In this document: positions 51,349 to 59,696 of the stretch, piece after piece
Layout of the letters: each line of letters opens with the position of its first letter
How positions within the stretch are numbered: the first letter of the stretch is position 1
Notes under the pieces: model-generated
What the model was told of the DNA's origin: nothing
What the model saw: only the letters and a program-made list of their open reading frames with translations
Databases searched by the model: none
Source: DYIU01 sp038326775
GTDB lineage: Bacteria > Actinomycetota > Geothermincolia > Fen-727 > Anoxymicrobiaceae
Direction of reading: 5' to 3'
DNA length: 64,000 nucleotides
Assembly (NCBI GenBank): GCA_038326775.1
Contig: JBBQKJ010000007.1
Coordinates: 23,015 to 87,014, forward strand
Translations under genes and position numbers: made by a program

Positions 51349-53496
51349 TCATCCTTTGAAAAGCCAGTCGAGCGAGCCGCCGAAGCGGCGGTTTGCCTCC
51401 CACCGCAGCAGGAGGTTGTCGACTTTCGAAAGCGTCGGGTCGTCGTCCACGATTCGAAACGCCTCGGCGCGGGCCTTGCGGACCAGCTCGAGGTTGCGCG
51501 ACAGGCGGGCGACCTTGAGGTCGGGCAGGCCTGACTGGCGCGTGCCGAAAAGCGAGCCCTCGCCCCTGATGTTCAGGTCGGCCTCGGCCAGCTCGAAGCC
51601 GTCTTCGTAACGGCGTATCGCATCCATGCGGGCCTTCGCCTCGTCTGTCTTCGGGTCGGAGAAGAGCACGCACACCGCGCGTTCGGTGCCCCGCCCTATG
51701 CGCCCGCGAAGCTGGTGGAGCTGCGCCAGCCCGAAGCGGTCGGCGTTCTCGACTATCATGACCGTGGCGTTGGGGACGTCGACACCGACCTCCACGACAA
51801 CCGTCGAAATAAGCATGTCTATCTCACCGGCAGTGAAGCGCTCCATGACCTCTCGCTTCTCATGGCTCTTCATCTGCCCGTGCAGGAGCGCCACACTGTG
51901 GCCCGGGAACTCGGCCTCAAGCCGCTTCGCCTCGTCGACCGCGGCGCGCACCTCAAGCTTGTCGGACTCCTCGATGAGCGGGCACACGACGAACACCTGT
52001 CTGCCCATGGCCATCTCCTTGCCGACCATGGCGAACGCGCCCTCGCGCTGGGACTCATCGGCGACGACCGTGACCACACCCTTGCGCCCCGCCGGTATCT
52101 CGTCGATGACCGAGATGTCGAGGTCGCCGAAGAGCGTCATGGAGAGCGTGCGCGGTATGGGGGTCGCGGACATGTGCAGGATGTCGGGGTCGGTGCCCTT
52201 CTCCGTGAGTGTGACCCGCTGGTCCAGGCCGAAGCGGTGCTGCTCATCTATGACCACCAGGCTGAGCCGGTTGAAGCCCATGCCTTCCTGGATGAGGGCG
52301 TGGGTGCCGATGACAACCTGCAACTCGCCGCCGGCGACCGCCTCGCGCACGTCCACACCCGTCACCGCAGTGACCAGCTCGACTCGGACCGGAAGCCCAT
52401 CGAGCATCTCCGAGATACGCCGATAATGCTGGTGGGCGAGCACCTCGGTCGGGGCCATGATAGCGCCCTGGCACCCATTCTCCACCGCCTTGAGAAGTGC
52501 GAGCACGGCGACCACCGTCTTGCCGGAGCCGACCTCGCCCTGGAGGAGCCGGTTCATCTGCAGGCCTGAGGCCATGTCACCGGATATCTCGGCCCAGGCG
52601 TTGCGCTGAGCGGCGGTGAGTTCGAACGGGAGTGACTCGATGAACCTGGCGGTGAGGTCGGCCGCGGAATCGTGCGCAATGCCTCGCGCCTCTGCCTCGC
52701 GGCGCTTCTTGCGCAGAGCGAGCCCTACCTGCATCATGAATATCTCGTCAAACGCCGCGCGGTGACGAGCTTTCGCCAGCAACTCGGGGCCGGTCGGGAA
52801 GTGCGTCTCGCGCAGCGCCTGCTCGACGGGCATGAGCTCGAAACGCTCGCGGGTCTTCCCGGGCACGGGGTCGGCCATTCCTGAAACCGACTCGAGCGCT
52901 CGGCTCACCAGGCGCCGCAGCGCCGCCGAGGTGACCCCGGCGGTGGCCGGGTAGAGCGGGATTATGCGGCCGGTGTGTATCGCCTCGGCCCGGTCGTCAC
53001 CCGCCTCTCCCCCAAGCACGTCGTAAGAAGGGTTGGTCATTTGCAGCACTTTATACTGGTAGGCGATCTTGCCGCTGAAGGCGACCTCCGCCCCATTGCT
53101 AAGGCGCTCCTTGTGGTACTCCTGGTTGAACCACACGCCGGAGAGGTAGCCGGTGCCGTCAAAGATGGTGACGGTCAGGATGTTCTTGCGGTTGCGAGTG
53201 CGGCGGCTTTCGACCTTGCAGACCCGCCCGATGACAGTGGTCTCCTCGCCGGTCTTGACGCTGCCGATGGTTGTCACGGTAGAGCGGTCGAGGTAGCGGC
53301 GCGGGAAGTGGTAGAGAAGGCCCGCCACCGTGGTTATGCCCAGCGGGGCGAGCCTGCGGGTCATCGCCGGCCCCACCCCGGTGAGGGTGGTGACAGGGGA
53401 CGCCAGCCGGCTGAGCGCCTCGACCCGGGGCGGCACGTCGCGCCTTGCGGCCGGTTCGTTCTTTCGCTCCTCCTGTCTCGGCTTGTCCCCTGGCAT
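51349..53496 (-). CDS. recG: ATP-dependent DNA helicase RecG
   Basis: The 715-residue product has the wedge/OB domain near the N terminus, Walker A 'LLQGEVGSGKTVVAVLALL', DEQH box 'VVIDEQHRFGLDQRV', 'MSATPIPRTL', motif VI 'QLRGRIGRGTERAVCVL' and the RecG C-terminal 'LNIRGEGSLFGTRQSGLPD'. It reverses stalled forks and processes recombination intermediates. It starts from a divergent promoter region shared with the glycosidase gene. Confidence 0.97.
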   Translation of the reverse strand: MPGDKPRQEERKNEPAARRDVPPRVEALSRLASPVTTLTGVGPAMTRRLAPLGITTVAGLLYHFPRRYLDRSTVTTIGSVKTGEETTVIGRVCKVESRRTRNRKNILTVTIFDGTGYLSGVWFNQEYHKERLSNGAEVAFSGKIAYQYKVLQMTNPSYDVLGGEAGDDRAEAIHTGRIIPLYPATAGVTSAALRRLVSRALESVSGMADPVPGKTRERFELMPVEQALRETHFPTGPELLAKARHRAAFDEIFMMQVGLALRKKRREAEARGIAHDSAADLTARFIESLPFELTAAQRNAWAEISGDMASGLQMNRLLQGEVGSGKTVVAVLALLKAVENGCQGAIMAPTEVLAHQHYRRISEMLDGLPVRVELVTAVTGVDVREAVAGGELQVVIGTHALIQEGMGFNRLSLVVIDEQHRFGLDQRVTLTEKGTDPDILHMSATPIPRTLSMTLFGDLDISVIDEIPAGRKGVVTVVADESQREGAFAMVGKEMAMGRQVFVVCPLIEESDKLEVRAAVDEAKRLEAEFPGHSVALLHGQMKSHEKREVMERFTAGEIDMLISTVVVEVGVDVPNATVMIVENADRFGLAQLHQLRGRIGRGTERAVCVLFSDPKTDEAKARMDAIRRYEDGFELAEADLNIRGEGSLFGTRQSGLPDLKVARLSRNLELVRKARAEAFRIVDDDPTLSKVDNLLLRWEANRRFGGSLDWLFKG

Positions 53497-53510
53497 GTGT
53501 TAGATGGACC

Positions 53511-53543
53511 CTCCATGTTGTGCTGCCTATATAATACATGGAG
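53511..53543. promoter_or_regulatory. Divergent promoter with inverted-repeat operator
   Basis: CTCCATGT (53511-53518) and ACATGGAG (53536-53543) form an 8-base inverted repeat spaced by 17 bases. The spacer contains TATATAAT, usable as a -10 on the plus strand (TATAAT 53530-53535) and, less well, on the minus strand. A regulator bound here could control both recG and the glycosidase gene. No good -35 is visible. Confidence 0.4.
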
Positions 53544-53598
53544 AGTATGACGCGGAACCGACACTCTCTTCAGAGCCCGCCTGCGACCAGGAGGAGAC

Positions 53599-56025
53599 AT
53601 GACATCAGTTTCCAGACCCCGGGCCCTCACGGGATGGTTCAAGTCGAAGATAACCGGCGCGGTCGTGAGCAAGCTGGTCAGGAAGTTCGGCATCCCCAAA
53701 AGCGCGGTGCGCAACCTGCGTTCGTGGGGCAAACTCTCCCAGGAGGGCGGGGGCGGCTTTCCCACCGAGCTGTTGCCTCTTGGGGCCAACATGTGGTCCG
53801 GGTTCGTCCTGACCACCTTCGCCAGGCAGCTCATGGGTGGGTGGGTGCTTCCATACTGGCTGCGGCGGCAGGGCTCACCGGCGTCACCCGCGTTCGTGCC
53901 CCACGGTCACGCCTGGCTGACCCAGAACCTTACCGGGCGCAACTGGACAGGCATAGGCATCTGCGGCTTCCCTAACGAGGCTATCGTGGACCCAAGGGGC
54001 CTCGTCACGCCGTGGCCGTTCGCGCCCTCGATCGACGTCTGGATGAAGGTCGGCGATGAGCTCCATTGCCCTTCAGAGCGAGACGAAGTCGAGCAGGCGC
54101 TCCTCGAAGGCTTTCCCATCGTGCGGACCTCCTTCGAGGCCGGCGGACTGGAGTGCGCCCTCATCACCTTCGTCGCGCCGTTGGATGGGATGCCGGTGGT
54201 GCTCGGCACCGCCGAGGTGACAGGCGCGCCCCGAGGGGCGCTGCCCGTTTCGCTGGTCGTATCCGTGCGCCCGTACAACCCGGAGACGATCTGCGCCGTG
54301 AACGAGCTGGCTTACGACCCTGTCTCGCATACTTTCACCGCCGATGGAGGCACACTGCTCTATCTCCCCGCGAAGCCGGACGAGGTCATATTCTCCGACC
54401 TGGCCCACGGCGACGTGGCGATGCTCCTGAGCGACCCCGGGCGCAAGAGGCTGCCGGGGGGCTCACTTGAAGTGCAAGAGCCGACCGGGCTCGCCAGCGC
54501 GGCCGCCGTCTACACCGTGGACCTCTCCGGAGGTGGGAGCGAATCCGTCTGCTTCGCATGCCCGCTATCGGCGGGCGTGCATCCCGACTTTCTGAGTATG
54601 CTTCCTGAGCGCGGGTCCCTCGCGATAGCAGAGAAAAAGCTTGCCGGGCAGCTTGAGAGCTGGTCGGAGGTCGCCTCCCTCGGGATGCGCGTGAGCGTGC
54701 CCGATGAAGCGCTCCAGCAGGCGTTCGACGCCAACAAGGCGTTCCTGCTGCTCCTCTTCGACGGGCAAGCCATAACGCCGGGGCCGTCCACCTATCACAT
54801 GATGTGGTTCCGCGATGCGGCATACCTCGTGCCCGCTCTCACCCGCATAGGTCACGCCCAGAAGGCGCGCGACGTTCTTTCCACCTATCCGGACCGCCAG
54901 GCCGAGGATGGGTTCTTCCGCTCGCACGACGCGGAGTGGGACTCCAACGGTCAGGCGATATGGACGCTCGTTGACCATTATCTTATGACCGGAGACGAAG
55001 AGTTCCTGCGCGGGGTATATCCATCCATCATCAAGGGAGCGCGCTGGATAGATGATAAGAGGCAGGCAGGCCTGCCGGCGGGCGACCCGCGGCGAGGCCT
55101 CCTTCCGGCCGGCGTAAGCGCGGAGCACTTCGGCGCAAACGACGTCTACTACTGGGACGACCTATGGGCGGTGGCGGGCCTGAGGGCGGCCGCGGGCGCC
55201 GCGCGCGACCTCGGCCTCGAATCGGATGCGCGGTTCATGGACAGGGTGGCGCGTGAGTTATGGGCCAGCCTCGAGGCGTCGTGGCGCTGGGTCGAGGGCA
55301 GGCTGGGGCGCCGCGTGATACCGAGCGCGCCGGGGCGCGACATCGACGCTGGGAGCATCGGCTCGGTCGCCGCGGTGCACCCTCTCGGCCTGATCGGGGC
55401 GGGCGAGGAGATCATGCTCAATACCGTGGACACGATCGTCGAGAGGTGCTTCTACCGCGATATGCATTTCCACGCCATCATGCACCAGGGGCTGAACGCC
55501 TACATGTCGCTCGAGGTCGCGCAGTGCTACCTGCGCCGGCGAGACCCCTACGCGCTCAAGATATTCGACTCGCTCTGGTCGATGGCAAGCCCGACGTTCA
55601 CTTATCCTGAAGCAATAAACCCGGTCAGCGGCGGAGGCGCGTACGGCGACGGGCACCACGGCTGGGCGGTGGCGGAGTTCATCAACTTCACGCGCAACCT
55701 GCTGCTGTTCGAGGAGGGCGACAGGCTTGTGCTGCTGCCGGTCGCACGATTGGAATGGCTCGAGCCCGGCAAGCGCATCGAGGTCGAGGGGGCGCCGACG
55801 TTGTTCGGGGAGTTCTCCTACACGGTCGATTGCGAAGCTGATGCGATAACCTTCGACCTGCGGGGCGACCTGGCGCGGCCGCCCTCCGCCATCGAGCTGA
55901 ACGTCCCCTTCGCCATCACATCGTGCGAGGTCGACGGCGAGACGGTCGAGGTCGGGGAAGGAGCCATGTCCGTTGACATCCGGCCCTCGGCGGGGAAAGT
56001 GCGCCTCTTTATCATGCGCGGGTGA
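53599..56025 (+). CDS. Six-hairpin glycosidase, glycogen-debranching/GH15-like
   Basis: The 808-residue protein has a beta-rich N-terminal domain and an (alpha/alpha)6 barrel from about residue 370: 'YHMMWFRDAAYLVPAL', 'DGFFRSHDAEWDSNGQAIW', 'FGANDVYYWDDLWAVAGLR' and 'FTYPEAINPVSGGGAYGDGH'. This layout fits GH15/GH63/debranching-type enzymes that hydrolyse alpha-glucosidic bonds. The exact substrate is unknown. There is no signal peptide. ATG 53599 follows AGGAGGAGAC. It is a plus-strand insert between recG and rpmB. Confidence 0.85.
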   Translation: MTSVSRPRALTGWFKSKITGAVVSKLVRKFGIPKSAVRNLRSWGKLSQEGGGGFPTELLPLGANMWSGFVLTTFARQLMGGWVLPYWLRRQGSPASPAFVPHGHAWLTQNLTGRNWTGIGICGFPNEAIVDPRGLVTPWPFAPSIDVWMKVGDELHCPSERDEVEQALLEGFPIVRTSFEAGGLECALITFVAPLDGMPVVLGTAEVTGAPRGALPVSLVVSVRPYNPETICAVNELAYDPVSHTFTADGGTLLYLPAKPDEVIFSDLAHGDVAMLLSDPGRKRLPGGSLEVQEPTGLASAAAVYTVDLSGGGSESVCFACPLSAGVHPDFLSMLPERGSLAIAEKKLAGQLESWSEVASLGMRVSVPDEALQQAFDANKAFLLLLFDGQAITPGPSTYHMMWFRDAAYLVPALTRIGHAQKARDVLSTYPDRQAEDGFFRSHDAEWDSNGQAIWTLVDHYLMTGDEEFLRGVYPSIIKGARWIDDKRQAGLPAGDPRRGLLPAGVSAEHFGANDVYYWDDLWAVAGLRAAAGAARDLGLESDARFMDRVARELWASLEASWRWVEGRLGRRVIPSAPGRDIDAGSIGSVAAVHPLGLIGAGEEIMLNTVDTIVERCFYRDMHFHAIMHQGLNAYMSLEVAQCYLRRRDPYALKIFDSLWSMASPTFTYPEAINPVSGGGAYGDGHHGWAVAEFINFTRNLLLFEEGDRLVLLPVARLEWLEPGKRIEVEGAPTLFGEFSYTVDCEADAITFDLRGDLARPPSAIELNVPFAITSCEVDGETVEVGEGAMSVDIRPSAGKVRLFIMRG

Positions 56026-56865
56026 GCCCCCCTCACACCTCTCACGCGCGGGTGAGCCACCCTGTCCCCGCGAATTCCCGCGCCTCGTTCAACATGAAGG
56101 ATGACATCGGACAGAAGGACGCTTCCATCAAAGTGTTCAGCGACGTGCCGGTCATCCCTGAGCGCGCCATGTACAAGGACTCTCGCCGCGAGGGGCACGA
56201 CTCCATCGGCACCACCAGCCCGGCCTCGGACTTCTACCTGGCGGAAGGGACCACCACCTGGGGCTTTACGACCTACGTGCTGGTTCAGAATCCCGGCAAC
56301 GAGACCAACGACGTCACGATGACGTACATGACCGGTTCCGGAGCGAAAGCGCAGGCGCCGTTCACTATGGGACCGAACTCGCGCAAGACCATAAGGGTGA
56401 ACGACGTGTCCGGCATGGGCAACACGGACTTCTCGACCAGGGTACACGGCTCCAAACCTGTCATTGCCGAGAGAGCCATGTACTGGGGATCGGGCACAAC
56501 GCTCGGTGAAGCGTGCCACGACTCCATCGGAATGGCATCGCCGCACATGACCTTCTATCTTCCCGACGGCCAGGCCGACGCCGATACCGAGACCTGGACG
56601 CTCGTCCAGAACCCCAACAGCAGCCCCGTTACGGTGGACATCACGTACCATGACCCCGTCGGGGACAGGGAACATCACCAGGACTGAGACCATCGGAGCC
56701 AACTCGCGGGTCACCTTCGGGATGCAGCAGCACTCCAACCTTGAGGGGCGCGCATCGATCCTGGTGAAGAGCAGGACCGCCGGCAAGAAGATAATGGTAG
56801 AACGCTCCATGTACTGGAGCGGCAAGGGCGCGGGTACCGACACGATCGGCGGGTATTCGGACTAG
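56022..56865 (+). pseudogene. Decayed surface-repeat protein fragment (ERAMYW-type repeats)
   Basis: The fragment begins mid-domain ('VPANSRASFNM') and has about three degenerate repeats marked by 'PVIPERAMY', 'PVIAERAMYW' and 'IMVERSMYW', alternating with 'DFYLAEGTTTWGFTTYVLVQ' type blocks. Such repeats form long extracellular proteins in Actinobacteria and relatives. There is no signal peptide. A frameshift near 56650 splits the last repeat ('VTVDITY' continues in the other frame with 'TPSGTGNITRTETIG'). The apparent GTG start at 56022 overlaps the glycosidase stop. A 13-base direct repeat marks the 5' junction. Confidence 0.82.
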
Positions 56866-56868
56866 CGT

Positions 56869-56957
56869 AACATCGGGGTCCGGTCAAGAAGCTGCGTTTT
56901 CCGGCTGGGGTCATGTCGAACGTCTGCAATGCGGTTTTTTGACCTGACCCCGATGTT
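56869..56957. repeat. Inverted repeat, GGGGTCAG family, copy 3
   Basis: AACATCGGGGTC-C-GGTCAA (56869-56887) pairs with its complement at 56939-56957, 18 of 19 bases. The spacer is 51 bases. The left arm begins four bases after the TAG stop of the surface-repeat fragment. The right arm is identical over 18 bases to the half copy at 7265-7282. Confidence 0.85.
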
Positions 56958-57000
56958 GCGTTATTATTCTTGACCGTTGAGCAGTTGGAAAGGAAACAAG

Positions 57001-57189
57001 TTGTCAAATATCTGTGACATATGCGGGAAGAAGCCGCAGTTCGGCAATAACGTAAGCCATTCGCACAAGAAGACCAAGCGTCGCTGGACACCTAACGTCC
57101 ACAAGATGCGCATCGTGGTCGAAGGCAGCCAGCGCACCGCGCGCGTCTGCTCGAAGTGCATGAAGGCGGGCAAGGTCCAGAAGGCCTGA
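57001..57189 (+). CDS. rpmB: 50S ribosomal protein L28
   Basis: The 62-residue L28 begins 'SNICDICGKKPQFGNNVSHS' and has CDIC and CSKC zinc ligands. TTG 57001 is preceded by GAAAGGAAACAAG and gives the family N terminus; the frame is open a few codons upstream but without similarity. It is on the opposite strand from recG, unlike the usual arrangement. Confidence 0.95.
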   Translation: MSNICDICGKKPQFGNNVSHSHKKTKRRWTPNVHKMRIVVEGSQRTARVCSKCMKAGKVQKA

Positions 57190-57190
57190 C

Positions 57191-57748
57191 TCAGCCGGGA
57201 AGCACACCCTCCGAGTACTTCTCGCCGGTCTCGATATCGAGCACCATGAGCTTTCCATCCTCGTAGAGCCCAACGGTGGGCGCCTCACCCTCCTGCTTGG
57301 GCAGGGCGCAGCTCCCGGCGTTGAAGAGGACCACGCCGTCGACCACCTCGATCTTCGGGATGTGGACGTGCCCCTGGTGGAGGATGTCGGCCCTGGCCTT
57401 TCGCGCCATGTTGAGGAGCTCGTCCTGTGGATACTTGTGTCCGTGCGTAACCAGTATGCGTATGCCCTCAACGCTCGCGAACGCGAAGTCGGAGAGGATA
57501 TGCGCGTCAAGCGCGAGCTGGTCCACCTCCGAGTCGCAGTTGCCCCGCGCGTGCATCCTGGGTATGTCGGACTGGTTCATGAGACCGGCCAGGCGCCTCG
57601 GGTCGTATGTCCCGGTGATAGGGTTGAAGATGCCGTGATAGAGGACGTCGCCCGCATGGCAGATGAGGTCGAGGTCGCCCAGGACCGCGATGGCCTTCTG
57701 CCAGGCGGAGGGATCACCGTGAGTGTCGCTTATGAAGCCTATCCTCAT
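57191..57748 (-). CDS. yfcE: YfcE-type metallophosphodiesterase
   Basis: The 185-residue calcineurin-like phosphoesterase has all metal motifs: 'ISDTHGD', 'CHAGDV', 'RGNCDSE', 'VTHGH' and 'GHVHIP'. YfcE-type enzymes hydrolyse phosphodiesters in vitro; the natural substrate is unknown. ATG 57748 with GGGAGG lies inside the 3' end of thiD (35-base overlap), so it is coupled to the thiamin operon. Confidence 0.92.
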   Translation of the reverse strand: MRIGFISDTHGDPSAWQKAIAVLGDLDLICHAGDVLYHGIFNPITGTYDPRRLAGLMNQSDIPRMHARGNCDSEVDQLALDAHILSDFAFASVEGIRILVTHGHKYPQDELLNMARKARADILHQGHVHIPKIEVVDGVVLFNAGSCALPKQEGEAPTVGLYEDGKLMVLDIETGEKYSEGVLPG

Positions 57749-58646
57749 GCTTTCCTCCCTTCGTCCTGCCGAAGGCGCGCAGTTTGATGGTCGCGAACGG
57801 GTTGGCGACCGACGCGCCCTGACCCGGCATGACCGCGGCGTTCATGGAGGCGAGCACAACGCGCCTGGCCTCCGCCACCGCGCTCTTCAAGTCCTTCCCC
57901 CGTGCGAGCATGGCGGCTATTGCCGCCGACAGAACGCAGCCGGTCCCGTGCACTTGCCGGCCCTCGATCCATGGCGACTTCAACACGTCAATCCGGTTAG
58001 CCTCGCATAAGACATCCGCCGCGTACTCTCTGCCGCCTTCGACCAGCTTCCAGCCTGTGACCAGCGCGGCGCGCGCTCCCAGAGAGACCAACCTGAGCGC
58101 CGCTGCCTCCAGGTCCTTCACCTCGAATACGTCAAAACCGCAAAGGTGGGACACCTCTTCGGCGTTCGGCGTCAGGATCGTTGCTCGTGGCACGAGCAGG
58201 TCGACCAGCGCCCCGATACCCGCGTCGTCAAGGAGTGGCTCGCCGCCGCCGCTCGCTATGACGGGGTCGATGACCAGCGGGCCGGGGTATTCCTCCTTGC
58301 GGAGAAAGTGCTCCAACTCGACGATTATGTCCCTGTTCCCCAGGGCGCCCATCTTGAGGGCGTTCGGCCTGCGGTCAGAGAAGACCGCCCCCAACTGCTC
58401 GCCCAGGATGCCGGGCGAGACGTCGTGCCGCCCGGACATGCCCTTACTGCTCTGGACCGTGAGCGTGGTCGCCACGGCCATCCCATAGACACCCAGTGCG
58501 TCAAAAGTCGCCAGGTCGGCGATGAGACCGGCTCCGCCGGACGGGTCCAGCCCTGCGATGGTCAGCGCAACCCTGGGATGCTCCGAGCGCCAGAGCCCGT
58601 AACTTTCGGCCTCCGGGAAGCCGGGTTCGTCAGGAGAAGTGTTCAT
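57714..58646 (-). CDS. thiD: HMP/HMP-phosphate kinase
   Basis: The 310-residue ribokinase-fold enzyme has 'VALTIAGLDPSGGAGLIADL' and the anion-hole motif 'QVHGTGCVLSAAIAAML'. It phosphorylates HMP and HMP-P to HMP-PP in thiamin synthesis. ATG 58646 lies just inside the end of thiL. The C-terminal tail (about 12 residues) is the part overlapping yfcE. There is no fused ThiE or ThiN domain. Confidence 0.93.
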   Translation of the reverse strand: MNTSPDEPGFPEAESYGLWRSEHPRVALTIAGLDPSGGAGLIADLATFDALGVYGMAVATTLTVQSSKGMSGRHDVSPGILGEQLGAVFSDRRPNALKMGALGNRDIIVELEHFLRKEEYPGPLVIDPVIASGGGEPLLDDAGIGALVDLLVPRATILTPNAEEVSHLCGFDVFEVKDLEAAALRLVSLGARAALVTGWKLVEGGREYAADVLCEANRIDVLKSPWIEGRQVHGTGCVLSAAIAAMLARGKDLKSAVAEARRVVLASMNAAVMPGQGASVANPFATIKLRAFGRTKGGKHEDRLHKRHSR

Positions 58647-59616
58647 AAGCGGGCCCTTTGAGCTCCTTTCTTCCCTGGTCATTGACGAGCACCCGTCCAG
58701 CGCTCTCGATAGCAATATTGCCGATGCGGGACGCTGGAATACCGTGCAAGGCCAGCGCGCTGACAGCGGTCTCGAAGTGCCCGGGGTGGGCGGTGAACAG
58801 AAGTTCGTAGTCCTCCCCGCCCCCCAGCGCCCAGTCGAGCGCGTCAGCTCCTATCTCCGTTGCGAGCGTCCACGTCTCATCACTGATAGGCACAAGCGAG
58901 GCCTCGATCTCGCAGCCGACGCGGCTTTCATCGCAGATGTGGCCAAGGTCGCAAGCGAGGCCGTCGCTGACATCCTCCATCGCGGACACTCCGGCTGCCG
59001 CCAGTAGTTGGCCTGCCTGTAATCCAGGCCGGGGCCTGAGTTGGGCTTCTACCAGCTCGGGGAATCTTGCCCTCAATTCGTCGCTGTGCTCTTTGAGGAC
59101 ATAGAGTCCAGCGCCCGAGGCCCCCAGCATGCCGGTGACGCCGACAATGTCCCCCGGGTGAGCGCCCGAGCGCAGCACAGCGCCACCGGGCGGCGGCGTG
59201 CCCGCGACCGTCACGGTGAGCGCCAGGCCCCCACCCGAGCGGCAGACGTCACCACCGATGAGAGAACAGTTGCAGGCCGCGGCCATCTCCATGACGCCTC
59301 CGATGAGCGATCTGACCTCCTCAATCCGCGGTGCGTTGCCGAACGCGAGCGCCAGCAGCACGCAGGACGGCTCGCCGCCCATCGCGGCAATATCGCTTAT
59401 TGCCGCGGCGACAGCCTTCCAGCCCACATCTGAGTAGTCGAAGGTATCGATCTCGAAATGAACCCCCTCATAGACGGAGTCCGTGGTGAGAAGCACTCCG
59501 TCCCCGGCGAAGTGGAAGAGAGCGGCGTCGTCACCAATTGCGACCTCGACCCCTGGAGCCGGCCGGCCAACCATCTCTCTGATGAGAGCGATTATCTCGG
59601 CTTCGACAAGTCCCAT
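58630..59616 (-). CDS. thiL: Thiamine-monophosphate kinase
   Basis: The 328-residue ThiL of the PurM/SelD fold has 'VEVAIGDDAALF', 'LLTTDSVYEGVHF' and 'SAMEDVSDGLACDLGHI'. It makes thiamin diphosphate from TMP and ATP. ATG 59616 follows GAGGGG. It is separated from thiC by 80 bases that contain inverted-repeat copy 4. Confidence 0.95.
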   Translation of the reverse strand: MGLVEAEIIALIREMVGRPAPGVEVAIGDDAALFHFAGDGVLLTTDSVYEGVHFEIDTFDYSDVGWKAVAAAISDIAAMGGEPSCVLLALAFGNAPRIEEVRSLIGGVMEMAAACNCSLIGGDVCRSGGGLALTVTVAGTPPPGGAVLRSGAHPGDIVGVTGMLGASGAGLYVLKEHSDELRARFPELVEAQLRPRPGLQAGQLLAAAGVSAMEDVSDGLACDLGHICDESRVGCEIEASLVPISDETWTLATEIGADALDWALGGGEDYELLFTAHPGHFETAVSALALHGIPASRIGNIAIESAGRVLVNDQGRKELKGPAYEHFS

Positions 59617-59638
59617 GTCTTATCCCCTCATTCACCAT

Positions 59639-59684
59639 GGGGTCAGGCACCAAGACATTAATTCATTTCATGGTGCCTGACCCC
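59639..59684. repeat. Inverted repeat, GGGGTCAG family, copy 4
   Basis: GGGGTCAGGCACCA (59639-59652) and its perfect complement (59671-59684) flank 18 AT-rich bases. It begins 12 bases after the thiC stop, between thiC and thiL. The arm shares GGGGTCAG with the other copies but not the inner sequence. Confidence 0.85.
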
Positions 59685-59696
59685 AACATGAATTAA

